Shown here one piece after another: positions 9,981-18,891 of a stretch of DNA of 64,000 bases; the first letter of the stretch is position 1, and each line of letters starts with the position of its first letter. The translations under genes and the position numbers were made by a program. Where the stretch lies: the NCBI GenBank assembly GCA_947495135.1, contig CANLXN010000011.1, forward strand, positions 1-64,000. The letters are read 5' to 3'. Origin of the DNA: an uncultured Flavobacteriaceae bacterium (lineage in GTDB: Bacteria > Bacteroidota > Bacteroidia > Flavobacteriales > Flavobacteriaceae). The notes under the pieces are model-generated. The model made no database searches and was not told where the DNA came from. It worked only from the letters and a program-made list of their open reading frames with translations.

Positions 9981-10934
9981 TTAGTCTCTATTTTCGATGG
10001 CTTTGTATGCCGCGATTACCTCTTTTACGAGACGGTGACGAATTACATCCTTATCATCTAAATGAATAACGCCAACACCTTTTACATCTTTAAGCACTAA
10101 AAGGGCCTCTTTTAGACCAGAAATAACTCTTCTTGGCAGGTCAATCTGTCCAGGATCTCCTGTAATCATGAATTTTGCATTCTTTCCCATACGAGTCAAA
10201 AACATCTTCATTTGCGCATGCGTAGTATTCTGAGCTTCATCCAAAATGACGAATGCATTATCGAGTGTGCGTCCACGCATAAATGCCATTGGTGCAATTT
10301 GAATTACCCCTTTTTCGATATAGGCATCCAATTTTTCGTTAGGAATCATATCACGCAATGCGTCGTAAAGTGGTTGCATATACGGATCTAATTTTTCTTT
10401 CAGATCCCCTGGTAAAAACCCTAGGTTTTCTCCAGCTTCAACAGCTGGTCTAGTTAGGATTATTCTGCGTACTTGTTTTTCCTTTAACGCTTTTACAGCC
10501 AGTGCAACCCCAGTATATGTTTTACCAGTTCCTGCAGGTCCTACGGCAAAAACCATGTCGTTTTTCCCCATAGACTCAACTAGTTTACGCTGGTTCGCTG
10601 TTTGCGCTTTAATTAACTTTCCGCTCACACCGTGTACCAAAACATCTCCGCTACCGGCAGATGTTTGATAATCTGCTTTGCTTTCACTTTGTAAAACTCG
10701 CTCTATGACGTTTTCATCCAACTTATTATAGGTGGCGAAATGTTCTAAGAGCATCGTGATTCGTTTATCAAACTCCTCAAGAACCTCTTCATCTCCATAG
10801 GCCTTAATTTTACTGCCACGGGCAACAATCTTAAGTTTAGGGAAATACTTTTTTAATAAGTCGATATTTGAGTTTTGTAGTCCGAAAAATTCTCGAGGAC
10901 TAATCTCTGTAAGTTCTAAGATAAGTTCGTTCAA
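9981..10934 (-). CDS. PhoH family ATPase
   Basis: 317 aa P-loop protein of the PhoH/YbeZ group. Walker A is GPAGTGKT (residues 132-139) and Walker B is FVILDEAQ (Asp232/Glu233), with the TRPAVEAGENLGFLPGD family block between them. The N-terminal 100 residues form a small RNA-binding-like region. YbeZ-type proteins are linked to ribosome and RNA metabolism together with YbeY; they are thought to be RNA-directed ATPases or helicases. It lies divergently from the SAM hydrolase gene. Confidence 0.93.
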   Translation of the reverse strand: MNELILELTEISPREFFGLQNSNIDLLKKYFPKLKIVARGSKIKAYGDEEVLEEFDKRITMLLEHFATYNKLDENVIERVLQSESKADYQTSAGSGDVLVHGVSGKLIKAQTANQRKLVESMGKNDMVFAVGPAGTGKTYTGVALAVKALKEKQVRRIILTRPAVEAGENLGFLPGDLKEKLDPYMQPLYDALRDMIPNEKLDAYIEKGVIQIAPMAFMRGRTLDNAFVILDEAQNTTHAQMKMFLTRMGKNAKFMITGDPGQIDLPRRVISGLKEALLVLKDVKGVGVIHLDDKDVIRHRLVKEVIAAYKAIENRD

Positions 10935-11043
10935 AAGCGATTGAGTTTAAGTGGTTAAAAAACTACAGTAAATATAGTTTTCTAGTGGAAAAAGTACCGT
11001 ATTTTCGCAGTACACATATGAACAATATATCAACAATTTACGC

Positions 11044-11874
11044 ATGCCAATTGTCACATTAACTACAGATTTTGGAGAAAAAGATCACTACGTAGGTGCA
11101 GTAAAGGGAGCAATGTACAGTGAACTTGATGATATTAAGATTGTTGATATCTCCCATTCGATCTCTCCTTTTCACATAACAGAAGCCGCGTATATCATCC
11201 AAAATGCGTATCGTAGTTTTCCAACGGGAACCATACATATTATTGGTATTGACAGCGAATTAAACCCAGAAAACCGCCACATAGCAGTGTTGTTAGATGG
11301 GCACTATTTTGTATGTGCAAATAACGGGATCATTTCGATGCTAACGTCGGAAATTAACCCTGAGAAAATGGTGGAAATCAACATTCACGATCGGGTGGAA
11401 ACTAATTTTCCAGTATTGGATGTATTTGTAAAAGTTGCTTGCCACATTGCTCGAGGCGGAACACTAGAGGTAATTGGCAAGAATATTTCAGAAGTAAAAC
11501 AGCTTACTGGAATTAAACCAGTTATTAATACCGAAAACACGCAACTAAAAGGCAACGTTATTTATATAGACAACTACGGAAACGTAGTTTGTAATATCAC
11601 CAAGTCTGTGTTCGACAAGATTGGTAAAGGGCGAAGCTTTAAGATTAATGCCCGCACTGCAACCTTTACTCGAGTTTATAGTGGTTATAGTGAAGCAATT
11701 AATTTTGACCTCCCGGCAGAAAAACGAGAAGAGGATGGAAAAAAATTAGCTATGTGGAACTCTTCGGGTTATTTAGAGCTGGCAATTTATAAAAGCAACC
11801 CAAAAACGGTTGGTAGTGCCTCTTCCCTATTTGGGCTAGAATATTGGGATAACGTGACTATTACTTTTAATTAA
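11044..11874 (+). CDS. SAM hydroxide adenosyltransferase / SAM hydrolase (DUF62 family)
   Basis: 276 aa. The start, TLTTDFGEKDHYVGAVKG, carries the Asp and Tyr residues that bind S-adenosylmethionine in the fluorinase/chlorinase/DUF62 superfamily. The C-terminal domain begins near residue 170 with VIYIDNYGNVVCNI. Characterised DUF62 enzymes hydrolyse SAM to adenosine and methionine with activated water. No halide-specific loop can be judged by eye; hydroxide is by far the more common nucleophile. It is probably the first gene of a run leading into the antibiotic-monooxygenase-like and gld genes. Confidence 0.9.
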   Translation: MPIVTLTTDFGEKDHYVGAVKGAMYSELDDIKIVDISHSISPFHITEAAYIIQNAYRSFPTGTIHIIGIDSELNPENRHIAVLLDGHYFVCANNGIISMLTSEINPEKMVEINIHDRVETNFPVLDVFVKVACHIARGGTLEVIGKNISEVKQLTGIKPVINTENTQLKGNVIYIDNYGNVVCNITKSVFDKIGKGRSFKINARTATFTRVYSGYSEAINFDLPAEKREEDGKKLAMWNSSGYLELAIYKSNPKTVGSASSLFGLEYWDNVTITFN

Positions 11875-11933
11875 AAAGTTTGAATTATGAATTCAGTATT
11901 GAGTATTTGGTATTGAGAATTGATTATTTCTAG

Positions 11934-12230
11934 ATGTTAATAAGGATTGTAAAAATGGAATTTCAACAGGAGTGTATTCCTGAATTTTTGAATAATTTTG
12001 AGGTAATTAAAGAAAAGATCAGACATTTTCCTGGTTGTCGCCATTTAGAATTACTTCGTGATAAAAATGATGATACCATCTTTTTCACCTACAGCAAGTG
12101 GGAAAAGGATAGCGATTTAGAGAATTACAGAAAAAGCGAGCTGTTTGGAGGCATTTGGGCAACAACAAAACCCATGTTTCGTTCTAAAGCTCAGGCTTGG
12201 AGTGTGGATTCAATGTTTGATGTTCTATAA
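11934..12230 (+). CDS. Antibiotic biosynthesis monooxygenase (ABM)-domain protein
   Basis: 98 aa, single ferredoxin-like ABM domain: residues 1-20 form the first strand, FPGCRHLELLRDKNDDTIFF is the central conserved segment (about 32-51), and YSKWEKDSDLENYRKSE follows. Family members are small dimeric monooxygenases or quinol oxygenases, but many have no known substrate. It sits 60 nt after the SAM hydrolase and 7 nt before gldF, and this order is probably one transcript. Confidence 0.85.
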   Translation: MLIRIVKMEFQQECIPEFLNNFEVIKEKIRHFPGCRHLELLRDKNDDTIFFTYSKWEKDSDLENYRKSELFGGIWATTKPMFRSKAQAWSVDSMFDVL

Positions 12231-12237
12231 TGTATAT

Positions 12238-12954
12238 ATGATAGCATTAGTAAAAAAAGAAATAAACAGCTTCTTCGCCAGTCCAATTGGATACTTGGTG
12301 ATTGGATTGTTTTTGGTGATTAATGGCCTCTTTCTTTGGGTATTTAGTGGCGAATACAATGTTTTTGATGCTGGTTTCGCAGATCTATCTGCATTTTTTG
12401 AGCTTGCTCCTTGGGTGTTACTTTTCCTGATCTCTGCAGTAACCATGCGCGCCTTTAGCGACGAAAAAAAGATGGGAACACTGGAACTGCTTCTTACCAA
12501 GCCCATTTCGCTCAAAAATATAGTTCTAGGTAAGTATTTCGGTGCATTGCTATTAATCGTTTTGGCAATTTTGCCCACCCTTATTTATATTTTGGCTATT
12601 GCTGATCTTGGGAATCCAAGTGGCAATTGGGATCTGGGAAGTACAGTTGGCTCTTATTTGGGCTTGCTTTTTTTAGCGATGGCCTACACAGCGGTTGGAT
12701 TGTTTGCTTCTACACTTTCAAGCAACCAAATTGTTGCCTTTATAGTTGCTGTATTTCTTTGCTTTTTGTTGTATTTCGGATTTGACGGAGCATCTTCGAT
12801 CTCTACCTCTTTGGATATTTCTAATCTGGGAATGAAATCTCATTACAACAGTATTGCCAGAGGGGTTATAGATACTCGTGATGTGATCTATTTTCTAAGT
12901 GTTACCGCCCTATTTTTAGTATTTACTTTTTTAAGACTGAAGAAGGAATCGTGA
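12238..12954 (+). CDS. gldF: Gliding motility ABC transporter permease GldF
   Basis: 238 aa inner-membrane protein with six hydrophobic segments, ABC-2 permease type. The segment MRAFSDEKKMGTLELLLTKP near residue 80 is the GldF/NosY-like conserved cytoplasmic block. A longer frame opens upstream inside the ABM gene, but the ATG at 12238-12240 begins MIALVKKEINSFFASP, the normal N-terminus. In Flavobacterium johnsoniae GldF and GldG work with the ATPase GldA and are linked to gliding motility; no gldA is in this window. It overlaps gldG by one base (TGATG). Confidence 0.93.
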   Translation: MIALVKKEINSFFASPIGYLVIGLFLVINGLFLWVFSGEYNVFDAGFADLSAFFELAPWVLLFLISAVTMRAFSDEKKMGTLELLLTKPISLKNIVLGKYFGALLLIVLAILPTLIYILAIADLGNPSGNWDLGSTVGSYLGLLFLAMAYTAVGLFASTLSSNQIVAFIVAVFLCFLLYFGFDGASSISTSLDISNLGMKSHYNSIARGVIDTRDVIYFLSVTALFLVFTFLRLKKES

Positions 12955-14639
12955 TGAACAAAAAGAACATACAACTAATCCTTTTTACCTTAGTTGGCGT
13001 TGTCGCCATTAATTGGACCAGCCAATACGTCTATAAGAGATTTGATCTCACCAAAGATCAACGCTACACCTTGTCTGAAGAGGCCGAAAACACCTTGTAC
13101 GATGTCGATTCGCCCTTGAATGTGGAGATTTTTCTGAAAGGTGAGTTACCCTCTGAATTTAAGCGTCTGAAACTGGAAACAGAGCAACTGTTAGAAGGGT
13201 TTGCAGCTTACAATCCCAATTTAGTCTATAAATTTATCAACCCGTTAGAAGATACCGAAGCTGAGGCAGAAGCAGTCAAACAACAAATGGCGCAATTTGG
13301 TCTGAAAGGGGCACAGGTAGAAATTCGTGAAAATGGAAAAGTTTCAACTGAAATTGTTTATCCGTGGGCTCTGGCTTATTACAACGGTAAAACTGTTAAG
13401 ATTCCATTATTAAAAAATCAATTAGGTGCGACTACTGAAGAACGCGTAAATAGTTCTATTCAAAATTTGGAATATGCGTTTGCCGATGGTTTTGGAAAAC
13501 TAACACAACCTAAACGAAGAAAAATTGCTGTTCTCAAAGGTAACGGAGAAATGGACGATCGCTATTTGGCAGATTTCATCTCAACACTCAAAGAATACTA
13601 TTTTATAGGTCAGTTTACCTTAGATTCGGTCGCAACTAGTCCGAACCGGACACTTCAAAGTATCAAGGAGTATGACTTGTTGGTAGTTGCACAGCCCACA
13701 GAAATATTTTCAGAAAATGAAAAGTATGTCTTAGATCAATATACCATGAATGGAGGATCATCGCTATGGCTAATGGACGCTACCATGCAACGTATCGATA
13801 CGGTTAGTGGAAATGCATTTGCTTTTGGACAAGATCTAGGTCTCAACGATTTCTTCTTTAAATACGGAATTAGAATCAACAACAATTTGGTTAAGGATAT
13901 TTATGCTGCTCCCATTTCATTGGCATCAGGAGAAGGGCGAGACGCCCAATACAATAGATATCCGTGGCTATTTAGTCCCTTGTCTTCAAGTGCAAACAAT
14001 CACCCTATCGTAACCAATATTGAAGCCATAAAATTCGATTATGCAAGTGCTATCGATACACTTCCTAGCCCTCTTAAAAAGACGATCTTACTGAGTACTT
14101 CTCCCATATCTAAAATTGTAGGTCTTCCAGCCGAAATTGACATAGACAAGGAGATTCCAAAAAATTTACGAATTGTAAATGAAGGGCCAAATATGCAGGA
14201 ATTTAGCGCTGGAGAAATTCCACTAGCCGTATTAATCGAGGGTCAATTCCCGTCGGTTTACAGCAACCGGGTGAAACCATTTAAAATTTCAGAAGATAAA
14301 AGACTAAGTGCTCCAACCAAGATGATTGTAATTAGTGATGGGGATGTAATTAAAAATCAATTAGATCGCGGAAAACCACTAGAATTAGGCTTCGACAAAT
14401 GGACAAGTGCTTTTTACGGAAATAAAGAATTTTTGCTAAATTCGGTGAATTACCTTTTGGACGATAGCGGACTTATAAACATTCGTACCAAAGAAATAGC
14501 GGTTCCGTTTTTAGATCAACAGAAAACAGCCGAAAAACGAACCCAATGGCAGCTATTGAACCTGCTATTGCCACTAGGTTTGTTAGCGGTATTCGGAATT
14601 TTCTTTCAATACCTTCGAAAAAGGAAATACCGACGTTAG
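12954..14639 (+). CDS. gldG: Gliding motility ABC transporter substrate-binding protein GldG
   Basis: 561 aa. One N-terminal membrane segment (about 7-24), a long extracytoplasmic region of the ABC_transp_aux/DUF4350 type containing ERVNSSIQNLEYAFADG and PTKMIVISDGDVIKN, and a C-terminal membrane helix (LLLPLGLLAVFGIFFQYL) followed by basic residues. This matches GldG, partner of GldF. A GTG three bases earlier is possible, but the ATG overlapping the gldF stop is preferred. The position directly before dnaN is one I associate with other Flavobacteriaceae. Confidence 0.93.
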   Translation: MNKKNIQLILFTLVGVVAINWTSQYVYKRFDLTKDQRYTLSEEAENTLYDVDSPLNVEIFLKGELPSEFKRLKLETEQLLEGFAAYNPNLVYKFINPLEDTEAEAEAVKQQMAQFGLKGAQVEIRENGKVSTEIVYPWALAYYNGKTVKIPLLKNQLGATTEERVNSSIQNLEYAFADGFGKLTQPKRRKIAVLKGNGEMDDRYLADFISTLKEYYFIGQFTLDSVATSPNRTLQSIKEYDLLVVAQPTEIFSENEKYVLDQYTMNGGSSLWLMDATMQRIDTVSGNAFAFGQDLGLNDFFFKYGIRINNNLVKDIYAAPISLASGEGRDAQYNRYPWLFSPLSSSANNHPIVTNIEAIKFDYASAIDTLPSPLKKTILLSTSPISKIVGLPAEIDIDKEIPKNLRIVNEGPNMQEFSAGEIPLAVLIEGQFPSVYSNRVKPFKISEDKRLSAPTKMIVISDGDVIKNQLDRGKPLELGFDKWTSAFYGNKEFLLNSVNYLLDDSGLINIRTKEIAVPFLDQQKTAEKRTQWQLLNLLLPLGLLAVFGIFFQYLRKRKYRR

Positions 14640-14650
14640 TTGTTGATAAG

Positions 14651-14686
14651 TTTGTTTTAACAAACAACGGTTTTAAGATATCTTTG
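14651..14686 (+). promoter_or_regulatory. Candidate dnaN promoter
   Basis: TTTG (14651-14654) and an exact -7 box TATCTTTG (14679-14686) are 24 nt apart, one more than the usual maximum of 23. It lies in the gldG-dnaN gap, about 107 nt before the dnaN start. Confidence 0.5.
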
Positions 14687-14792
14687 TGTTGAACCCGAAC
14701 TGCAATTTTAAAGCACTTTGATCCAAAATAAAAGTGTGTGAGTTTCAAGGTTCGTAGAACAATTTAGCCTTAATTAAGAAAAAATAGCATTA

Positions 14793-15911
14793 ATGAAATT
14801 CATTGTATCAAGTTCGTACTTACTGAAACAATTACAGGTGCTTGGGGGCATCATTAATAATAACAACACCCTTCCAATATTAGATAATTTTCTATTCGAT
14901 CTTGACGGAAATTCCTTAACGGTTTCTGCATCAGATCTTGAAACGACCATTTCTTCGAAGTTAGAAGTGGAAAGTGACGCGACTGGGAGTGTATGTATTC
15001 CTGCTCGATTATTATTGGACACTTTAAAGACCTTTCCGGAGCAACCGTTAACTTTTACAGTGGAAGAAAATAGTACTGTTGAGATTAGTTCTAATCACGG
15101 TAAGTATGCTTTGGCGTATGCCAGCGGAGAAGAATTCCCAAATGCAGTAGAATTAAAAGATCCAAGCGCAACAGTAGTGCAAGGAGATATTCTAGCGACT
15201 GCCATCAGTAAAACAATTTTTGCAGCAGGAAATGACGATTTACGTCCGGTAATGAGTGGTGTGTTCTTTCAGTTTTCTACCGAAGAACTTACGTTTGTAG
15301 CGACAGATGCTCACAAATTGGTGAAATATACACGTGCAGATGTAAAAGCCTCTCAAACAGCTGAATTCATTATGCCGAAAAAACCGTTAAATCTAATTAA
15401 AGGTATTCTTGCGGGGAGTGAAGAAGATGTAACCATCGAGTACAACGAAAGCAACGCTAAGTTTACATTTGAGGGCACAGAAATGATCTGTCGTTTAATA
15501 GATGGCAAGTATCCTAACTACGAGGCGGTAATCCCGAAAGAAAATCCTAATAAACTTACCATAGACCGCAACCAGTTTTTGAATTCGGTGCGTCGTGTGA
15601 GTATTTTTTCGAATAAAACAACCCACCAGATTAGGTTAAAGATTGCGGGTGCAGAGTTAAATATTTCTGCAGAAGATATTGATTACAGTAATAAAGCAGA
15701 TGAGCGTCTTACCTGTGATTATCAAGGGGACGATATGCAAATAGGCTTTAACTCACGTTTCTTAACCGAAATGTTGAACAACCTAACAAGCGACCATGTT
15801 TCATTAGAAATGTCTCTTCCCAACCGTGCAGGAATTCTAACACCAGGAGATGGAATGGATGAAGGTGAGCATGTAACTATGTTAGTGATGCCAGTTATGC
15901 TGAATAACTAA
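14793..15911 (+). CDS. dnaN: DNA polymerase III beta subunit (sliding clamp)
   Basis: 372 aa, the standard clamp length with three repeated domains. The N-terminus MKFIVSSSYLLKQLQVLGGI, the DGKYPNYEAVIPKENPN block near residue 240 and the C-terminal MLVMPVMLNN (the hydrophobic-cleft tail, usually MPMRL-like) identify it. It forms the ring-shaped processivity factor for replicative polymerase. dnaN is not beside dnaA here. A strong hairpin closes the transcription unit. Confidence 0.97.
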   Translation: MKFIVSSSYLLKQLQVLGGIINNNNTLPILDNFLFDLDGNSLTVSASDLETTISSKLEVESDATGSVCIPARLLLDTLKTFPEQPLTFTVEENSTVEISSNHGKYALAYASGEEFPNAVELKDPSATVVQGDILATAISKTIFAAGNDDLRPVMSGVFFQFSTEELTFVATDAHKLVKYTRADVKASQTAEFIMPKKPLNLIKGILAGSEEDVTIEYNESNAKFTFEGTEMICRLIDGKYPNYEAVIPKENPNKLTIDRNQFLNSVRRVSIFSNKTTHQIRLKIAGAELNISAEDIDYSNKADERLTCDYQGDDMQIGFNSRFLTEMLNNLTSDHVSLEMSLPNRAGILTPGDGMDEGEHVTMLVMPVMLNN

Positions 15912-15984
15912 AGATTTCGAGCTTGTCTAGTTCCCCTTTTGAACTAGCCTTGTGAAGTCATCAAACATTTCCATTACAAAATAT

Positions 15985-16018
15985 AAAAACCCGACAGTCT
16001 TAGACCTTCGGGTTTTTT
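15985..16018. terminator. Bidirectional terminator between dnaN and the DUF1573 gene
   Basis: AAAAACCCGA pairs with TCGGGTTTTTT over about 10 bp with a 13-nt loop. T-runs occur on both strands, so it can serve both convergent genes. Confidence 0.88.
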
Positions 16019-16037
16019 GTTTTGTAATTTAACTCAA

Positions 16038-16469
16038 CTATACCTTCGTATTGGCGGGAAGTACTTTTCCTTTAATTTTTAGGACTTTCCGGCTTTCTCT
16101 TGCATTGGAAATGACTGTAATCGATTTGGTAAAATTACCTACTCTGTTTGTAGCATATTTTACGGAGATTTCAGAAGATTCTCCTGGAAGGATTGGTTTG
16201 GTAGGTTTGGTTGCAACCGTACAGCCACAACTTGTTTTAACATCCACAATCACTACTGGAGACTTTCCTGTATTCGTAAATTTAAAAGTTCTAAGTCCGT
16301 TAGCCTTATGCTCCACCGCTCCATAGTCGATGGTAGTGCTTTCGAACGCAAGGACCCCAATATTGGCATCCGCGCTTTGTTGTGCCTGAAGTGAATTAGC
16401 AGCAAATACTGTAAATAAAAGAACTAAGCCTGTAGTAAAAAACGTTTTGATTTTTTTGTTTGAATTCAT
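16038..16469 (-). CDS. DUF1573 domain protein, exported
   Basis: 143 aa with a clear signal peptide (cleavage near ANSLQAQ, residue about 30) followed by one DUF1573 domain, an immunoglobulin-like/ASH-type beta sandwich. Family hallmarks: FKFTNTGKSPVVIVDVKTSC, then SCGCT and PGESSEISVKY. These proteins are very common in Bacteroidota and usually periplasmic or surface-located; the molecular role is unknown. It has its own likely promoter upstream. Confidence 0.9.
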   Translation of the reverse strand: MNSNKKIKTFFTTGLVLLFTVFAANSLQAQQSADANIGVLAFESTTIDYGAVEHKANGLRTFKFTNTGKSPVVIVDVKTSCGCTVATKPTKPILPGESSEISVKYATNRVGNFTKSITVISNARESRKVLKIKGKVLPANTKV

Positions 16470-16510
16470 GTCTAATAAGATTATAATGATTAATACATTA
16501 CAAACTTCAA

Positions 16511-16539
16511 CATAAATACACCTAACCCAGTAAAATCAA
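16511..16539 (-). promoter_or_regulatory. Candidate promoter of the DUF1573 gene
   Basis: On the minus strand, TTG (complement of 16537-16539), an 18-nt spacer and TATTTATG (complement of 16511-16518) fit the Bacteroidota promoter pattern with one mismatch in the -7 box. The start codon is about 42 nt downstream. Confidence 0.5.
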
Positions 16540-16587
16540 CGGTTGATTAAGGTACTAGACCCCGTTTGAATTACCTCCTTCTGTTCT

Positions 16588-16677
16588 CTATTCTTGTTTT
16601 TTCTTAAAAACCCCCGCAAGGATTAATGTTCCAAAAACAATTACTAAAACAAACATGGTAGTTAAAAATACATACAT
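16588..16677 (-). CDS. 29-aa single-pass membrane microprotein
   Basis: The protein reads as one hydrophobic helix (MYVFLTTMFVLVIVFGTLIL, then AGVF) with a basic tail KKKQE. Its ATG follows the TAA of the DUF4870 gene after only two bases, which implies translational coupling. Composition and topology (a membrane helix with a positive inside tail) are those of real microproteins. No family is recognised. It would be missed by gene finders with a length cutoff. Confidence 0.5.
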   Translation of the reverse strand: MYVFLTTMFVLVIVFGTLILAGVFKKKQE

Positions 16678-16679
16678 AA

Positions 16680-17042
16680 TTATGAGATAAATTGAATAGT
16701 TCCCCAATAACTTGGACGTTCCCCGTTACTCGCTTTTACTGCATTTACTATTGGCATAACAAACCCTGCAATACCTACATATATAAGGCCTAATATTCCC
16801 GCCCCAAAAACAAAGATTCCTGGAATGCTTATAACTGTAATGAGTATAAGTGTAAGCTGAAAGTTTACTATGTTTTTACCATGCTCATCCATTCCGGCTA
16901 CCTGATCTTTCTGAGAAAGCCATATAACTAAGGGAACTACGAGTCCGCCAAATCCAGTGACATAATAAAGTAGTTGTGATAATTGGGTTAATACTATTAG
17001 GTTAGTATCGATTCTTTTTGCTGATTGATTGATGATTTCCAT
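16680..17042 (-). CDS. DUF4870 domain membrane protein
   Basis: About 120 aa with three to four hydrophobic segments, matching the DUF4870 (Tic20-like) family: GGLVVPLVIWLSQKDQ, then DEHGKNIVNFQLTL (typical 'H-GK-xxNFQ' block) and a last helix AGILGLIYVGIAGFVMPI. Function is unknown. The ATG chosen begins MEIINQSAKR; a frame 12 codons longer is less likely. The microprotein at 16588-16677 is coupled downstream. Confidence 0.85.
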   Translation of the reverse strand: MEIINQSAKRIDTNLIVLTQLSQLLYYVTGFGGLVVPLVIWLSQKDQVAGMDEHGKNIVNFQLTLILITVISIPGIFVFGAGILGLIYVGIAGFVMPIVNAVKASNGERPSYWGTIQFIS

Positions 17043-17160
17043 TTTGATTGATTTTTTTGATTGATAACTGATCTGCAATATATTGGTACATTTTTAGGTT
17101 GAAATGTTACAAGACAAAAAATGTTTTTGAACCGTTTTCAAGCTTACCTCACCCACTTAC

Positions 17161-17695
17161 ATCGATGTCATTTTTTTTTGATACCTTTAAAAGAGACACA
17201 ACTAACCTATAATAGAGATAATTATGACACAGCCAACTACATCCGCAGGTGACTTTTATTTTGAATTAACTGCGAACGGAGAACAAACAACCTTTAATGA
17301 GGTAGATGGAATTTCAACCGAAGTAAAATCTGGCCACCTTATTAAACCTGGTGAAAACCCCTTTAAATATAAGCTCCCTACCCCACCAAAAACTGGGAAA
17401 CTACATTTAAAGCATGGTAATTGTCCAAATAACTCCAAGTTGGTGCAATGGTGTTCGGGTAAAACGGAAGAAGGGAGTGAGATTCCAAAGTCGAACAGAA
17501 TAGCACTACATTTAAAGGATAGGAGCGGCAATTCACTTATAGAATGGACTTTTTACAATGCTAAACCAGCGGGAGCACAACAATTGGCTTCAGAGCCCAA
17601 ATCAAATAATACTGAAATTAAAGATTTGGAGCTTAATTATTCCTTCTACACCTTTACAACGAAGTAATGTGAGATGTTTATTTGATGACATCGAT
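17161..17695. repeat. 11-bp inverted repeat flanking the tail-tube-like gene
   Basis: ATCGATGTCAT (17161-17171) upstream and its exact reverse complement ATGACATCGAT (17685-17695) downstream bracket the gene at 17224-17667. It could be regulatory, terminal repeats of a small element, or chance. Confidence 0.35.
17224..17667 (+). CDS. Contractile-tail tube-like protein (T4 gp19 / TIGR02241 type)
   Basis: 147 aa. The pattern 'FYFELTANGEQTTFNEVDGI' then STEVKSG at the N-terminus, 'GKLHLKHGN' in the middle, 'IEWTFYNAKPAG' and a final 'IKDLELNYSFYTF' follow the phage-tail tube / extracellular contractile injection system tube family. Such proteins stack as hexameric rings inside a contractile sheath. 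No sheath, baseplate, spike or ATPase gene is nearby, so here it is an orphan. It may be a domesticated copy or serve an injection system elsewhere. An 11-bp inverted repeat flanks the gene. Confidence 0.75.
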   Translation: MTQPTTSAGDFYFELTANGEQTTFNEVDGISTEVKSGHLIKPGENPFKYKLPTPPKTGKLHLKHGNCPNNSKLVQWCSGKTEEGSEIPKSNRIALHLKDRSGNSLIEWTFYNAKPAGAQQLASEPKSNNTEIKDLELNYSFYTFTTK

Positions 17696-17816
17696 TGATC
17701 ACTAAAAAGTGATAGCTTCTACTTTGTCAATTACGTTAGATTATTCAAAAAAAAGAGCAAATGACATTATGGAATGATGAAATTTTAGGAATTGTTTATT
17801 TCAACAAGAATAATTA

Positions 17817-18236
17817 ATGCTCACGAACAAAAGTGCAATATTCCAACGCATTTCGTCCTCCTCATCTGGAACTACTGAAGAAGTGGTATTTATTGAAGGA
17901 AAGCCTCTTGAAATAACTTATAATTGGGATAAAAGAAGAATCGAACTAACACTTACTTATCCAAAAAGCACTATCATTACTACAGACTCTTGGAGCATAA
18001 GAAGAATAGACCTTTTGGTATACTCTAATTATGCTATAACCGGCTCTGGGAACCATCTGTCGGAAAAAATTCTAGCGAATTCTGCAACTGTCGCACTGCT
18101 AAAGTGGCCAAAATCGAAAATCTCCTGTACCCACCAAACCATCTCTTTCTCTGCAAAACTAAGACGAAAAAATATAGGTGATACGGAAAAAATATTCAGG
18201 ATTTTTAAAAATCTATGCAACAATAATTACGGTTAA
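17817..18236 (+). CDS. Hypothetical protein
   Basis: 139 aa, not recognised. No signal peptide or membrane helix is evident. The N-terminal half is Ser/Thr-rich with possible beta strands (IEGKPLEITYNWDKRRIELT), and the C-terminus is basic (KLRRKNIG, FKNLCNNNYG). It follows the tail-tube-like gene by about 150 nt on the same strand and precedes a small membrane protein, but there is no firm functional link. The coding case rests on ORF length and position only. Confidence 0.5.
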   Translation: MLTNKSAIFQRISSSSSGTTEEVVFIEGKPLEITYNWDKRRIELTLTYPKSTIITTDSWSIRRIDLLVYSNYAITGSGNHLSEKILANSATVALLKWPKSKISCTHQTISFSAKLRRKNIGDTEKIFRIFKNLCNNNYG

Positions 18237-18312
18237 ACCACATCAAAACTACGGTTAATTTGAGAAATTATTATGTAATTTTAGACTATTAATTTAATAG
18301 CATTTCTGAAGT

Positions 18313-18618
18313 ATGACCGTTGTTTCAAATCAAGTGGGTACCCCAAAAAAAACTGCTGTTATCATCGTTGCACTTTGCCTGTTAGGAATTTTAATTGGAA
18401 CGATAGCGCAAGCCTTTAAGGCAAGTGAGTTCGATTGGATTTATAGATACGGTAGTATAATCAATCACGTTCTATTACTTATATCAGGAAGTTGGTCCTT
18501 GGTGCATTTGCTTCTTTTTGTTGCAGATCGCCGAAAGGATTGGAAAAAGTGTCTTCCATGGGCCATTCTCGGTACGATTCCAGTGATCTACATTACCGTA
18601 ATGTTGTTTACTATTTAA
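18313..18618 (+). CDS. Small membrane protein, unknown
   Basis: 101 aa with three hydrophobic segments: AVIIVALCLLGILIGTIA (about 15-32), INHVLLLISGSWSLVHLLLF (49-68) and WAILGTIPVIYITVMLF (83-99). A short basic loop (DRRKDWKK) lies between the second and third. No family was recognised. It stands apart from its neighbours by about 75 nt upstream and 270 nt downstream; the downstream gap shows nothing else. Confidence 0.6.
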   Translation: MTVVSNQVGTPKKTAVIIVALCLLGILIGTIAQAFKASEFDWIYRYGSIINHVLLLISGSWSLVHLLLFVADRRKDWKKCLPWAILGTIPVIYITVMLFTI

Positions 18619-18891
18619 TAAACAGCTCATTCTAATATTAGGTGCTGTCCTCAAACTTCGTGAATCTTCTTTCTTACTAATACAATTTATAAATAGTACT
18701 ATTATTTCCGATTAGTTTCTATTGCATACTACCTATTATTAATATCAAACCAATTCAGACAATCCAACCAACCGGTTGTCCAGTCGGCCCCAATCAATAA
18801 TTCCTATCAATACTAAAAGAATACCCTAGCTCCTGTAACAAATCATCTTTTAGAACACTAATACTACATAACACTCTAAAAATCAATATAA

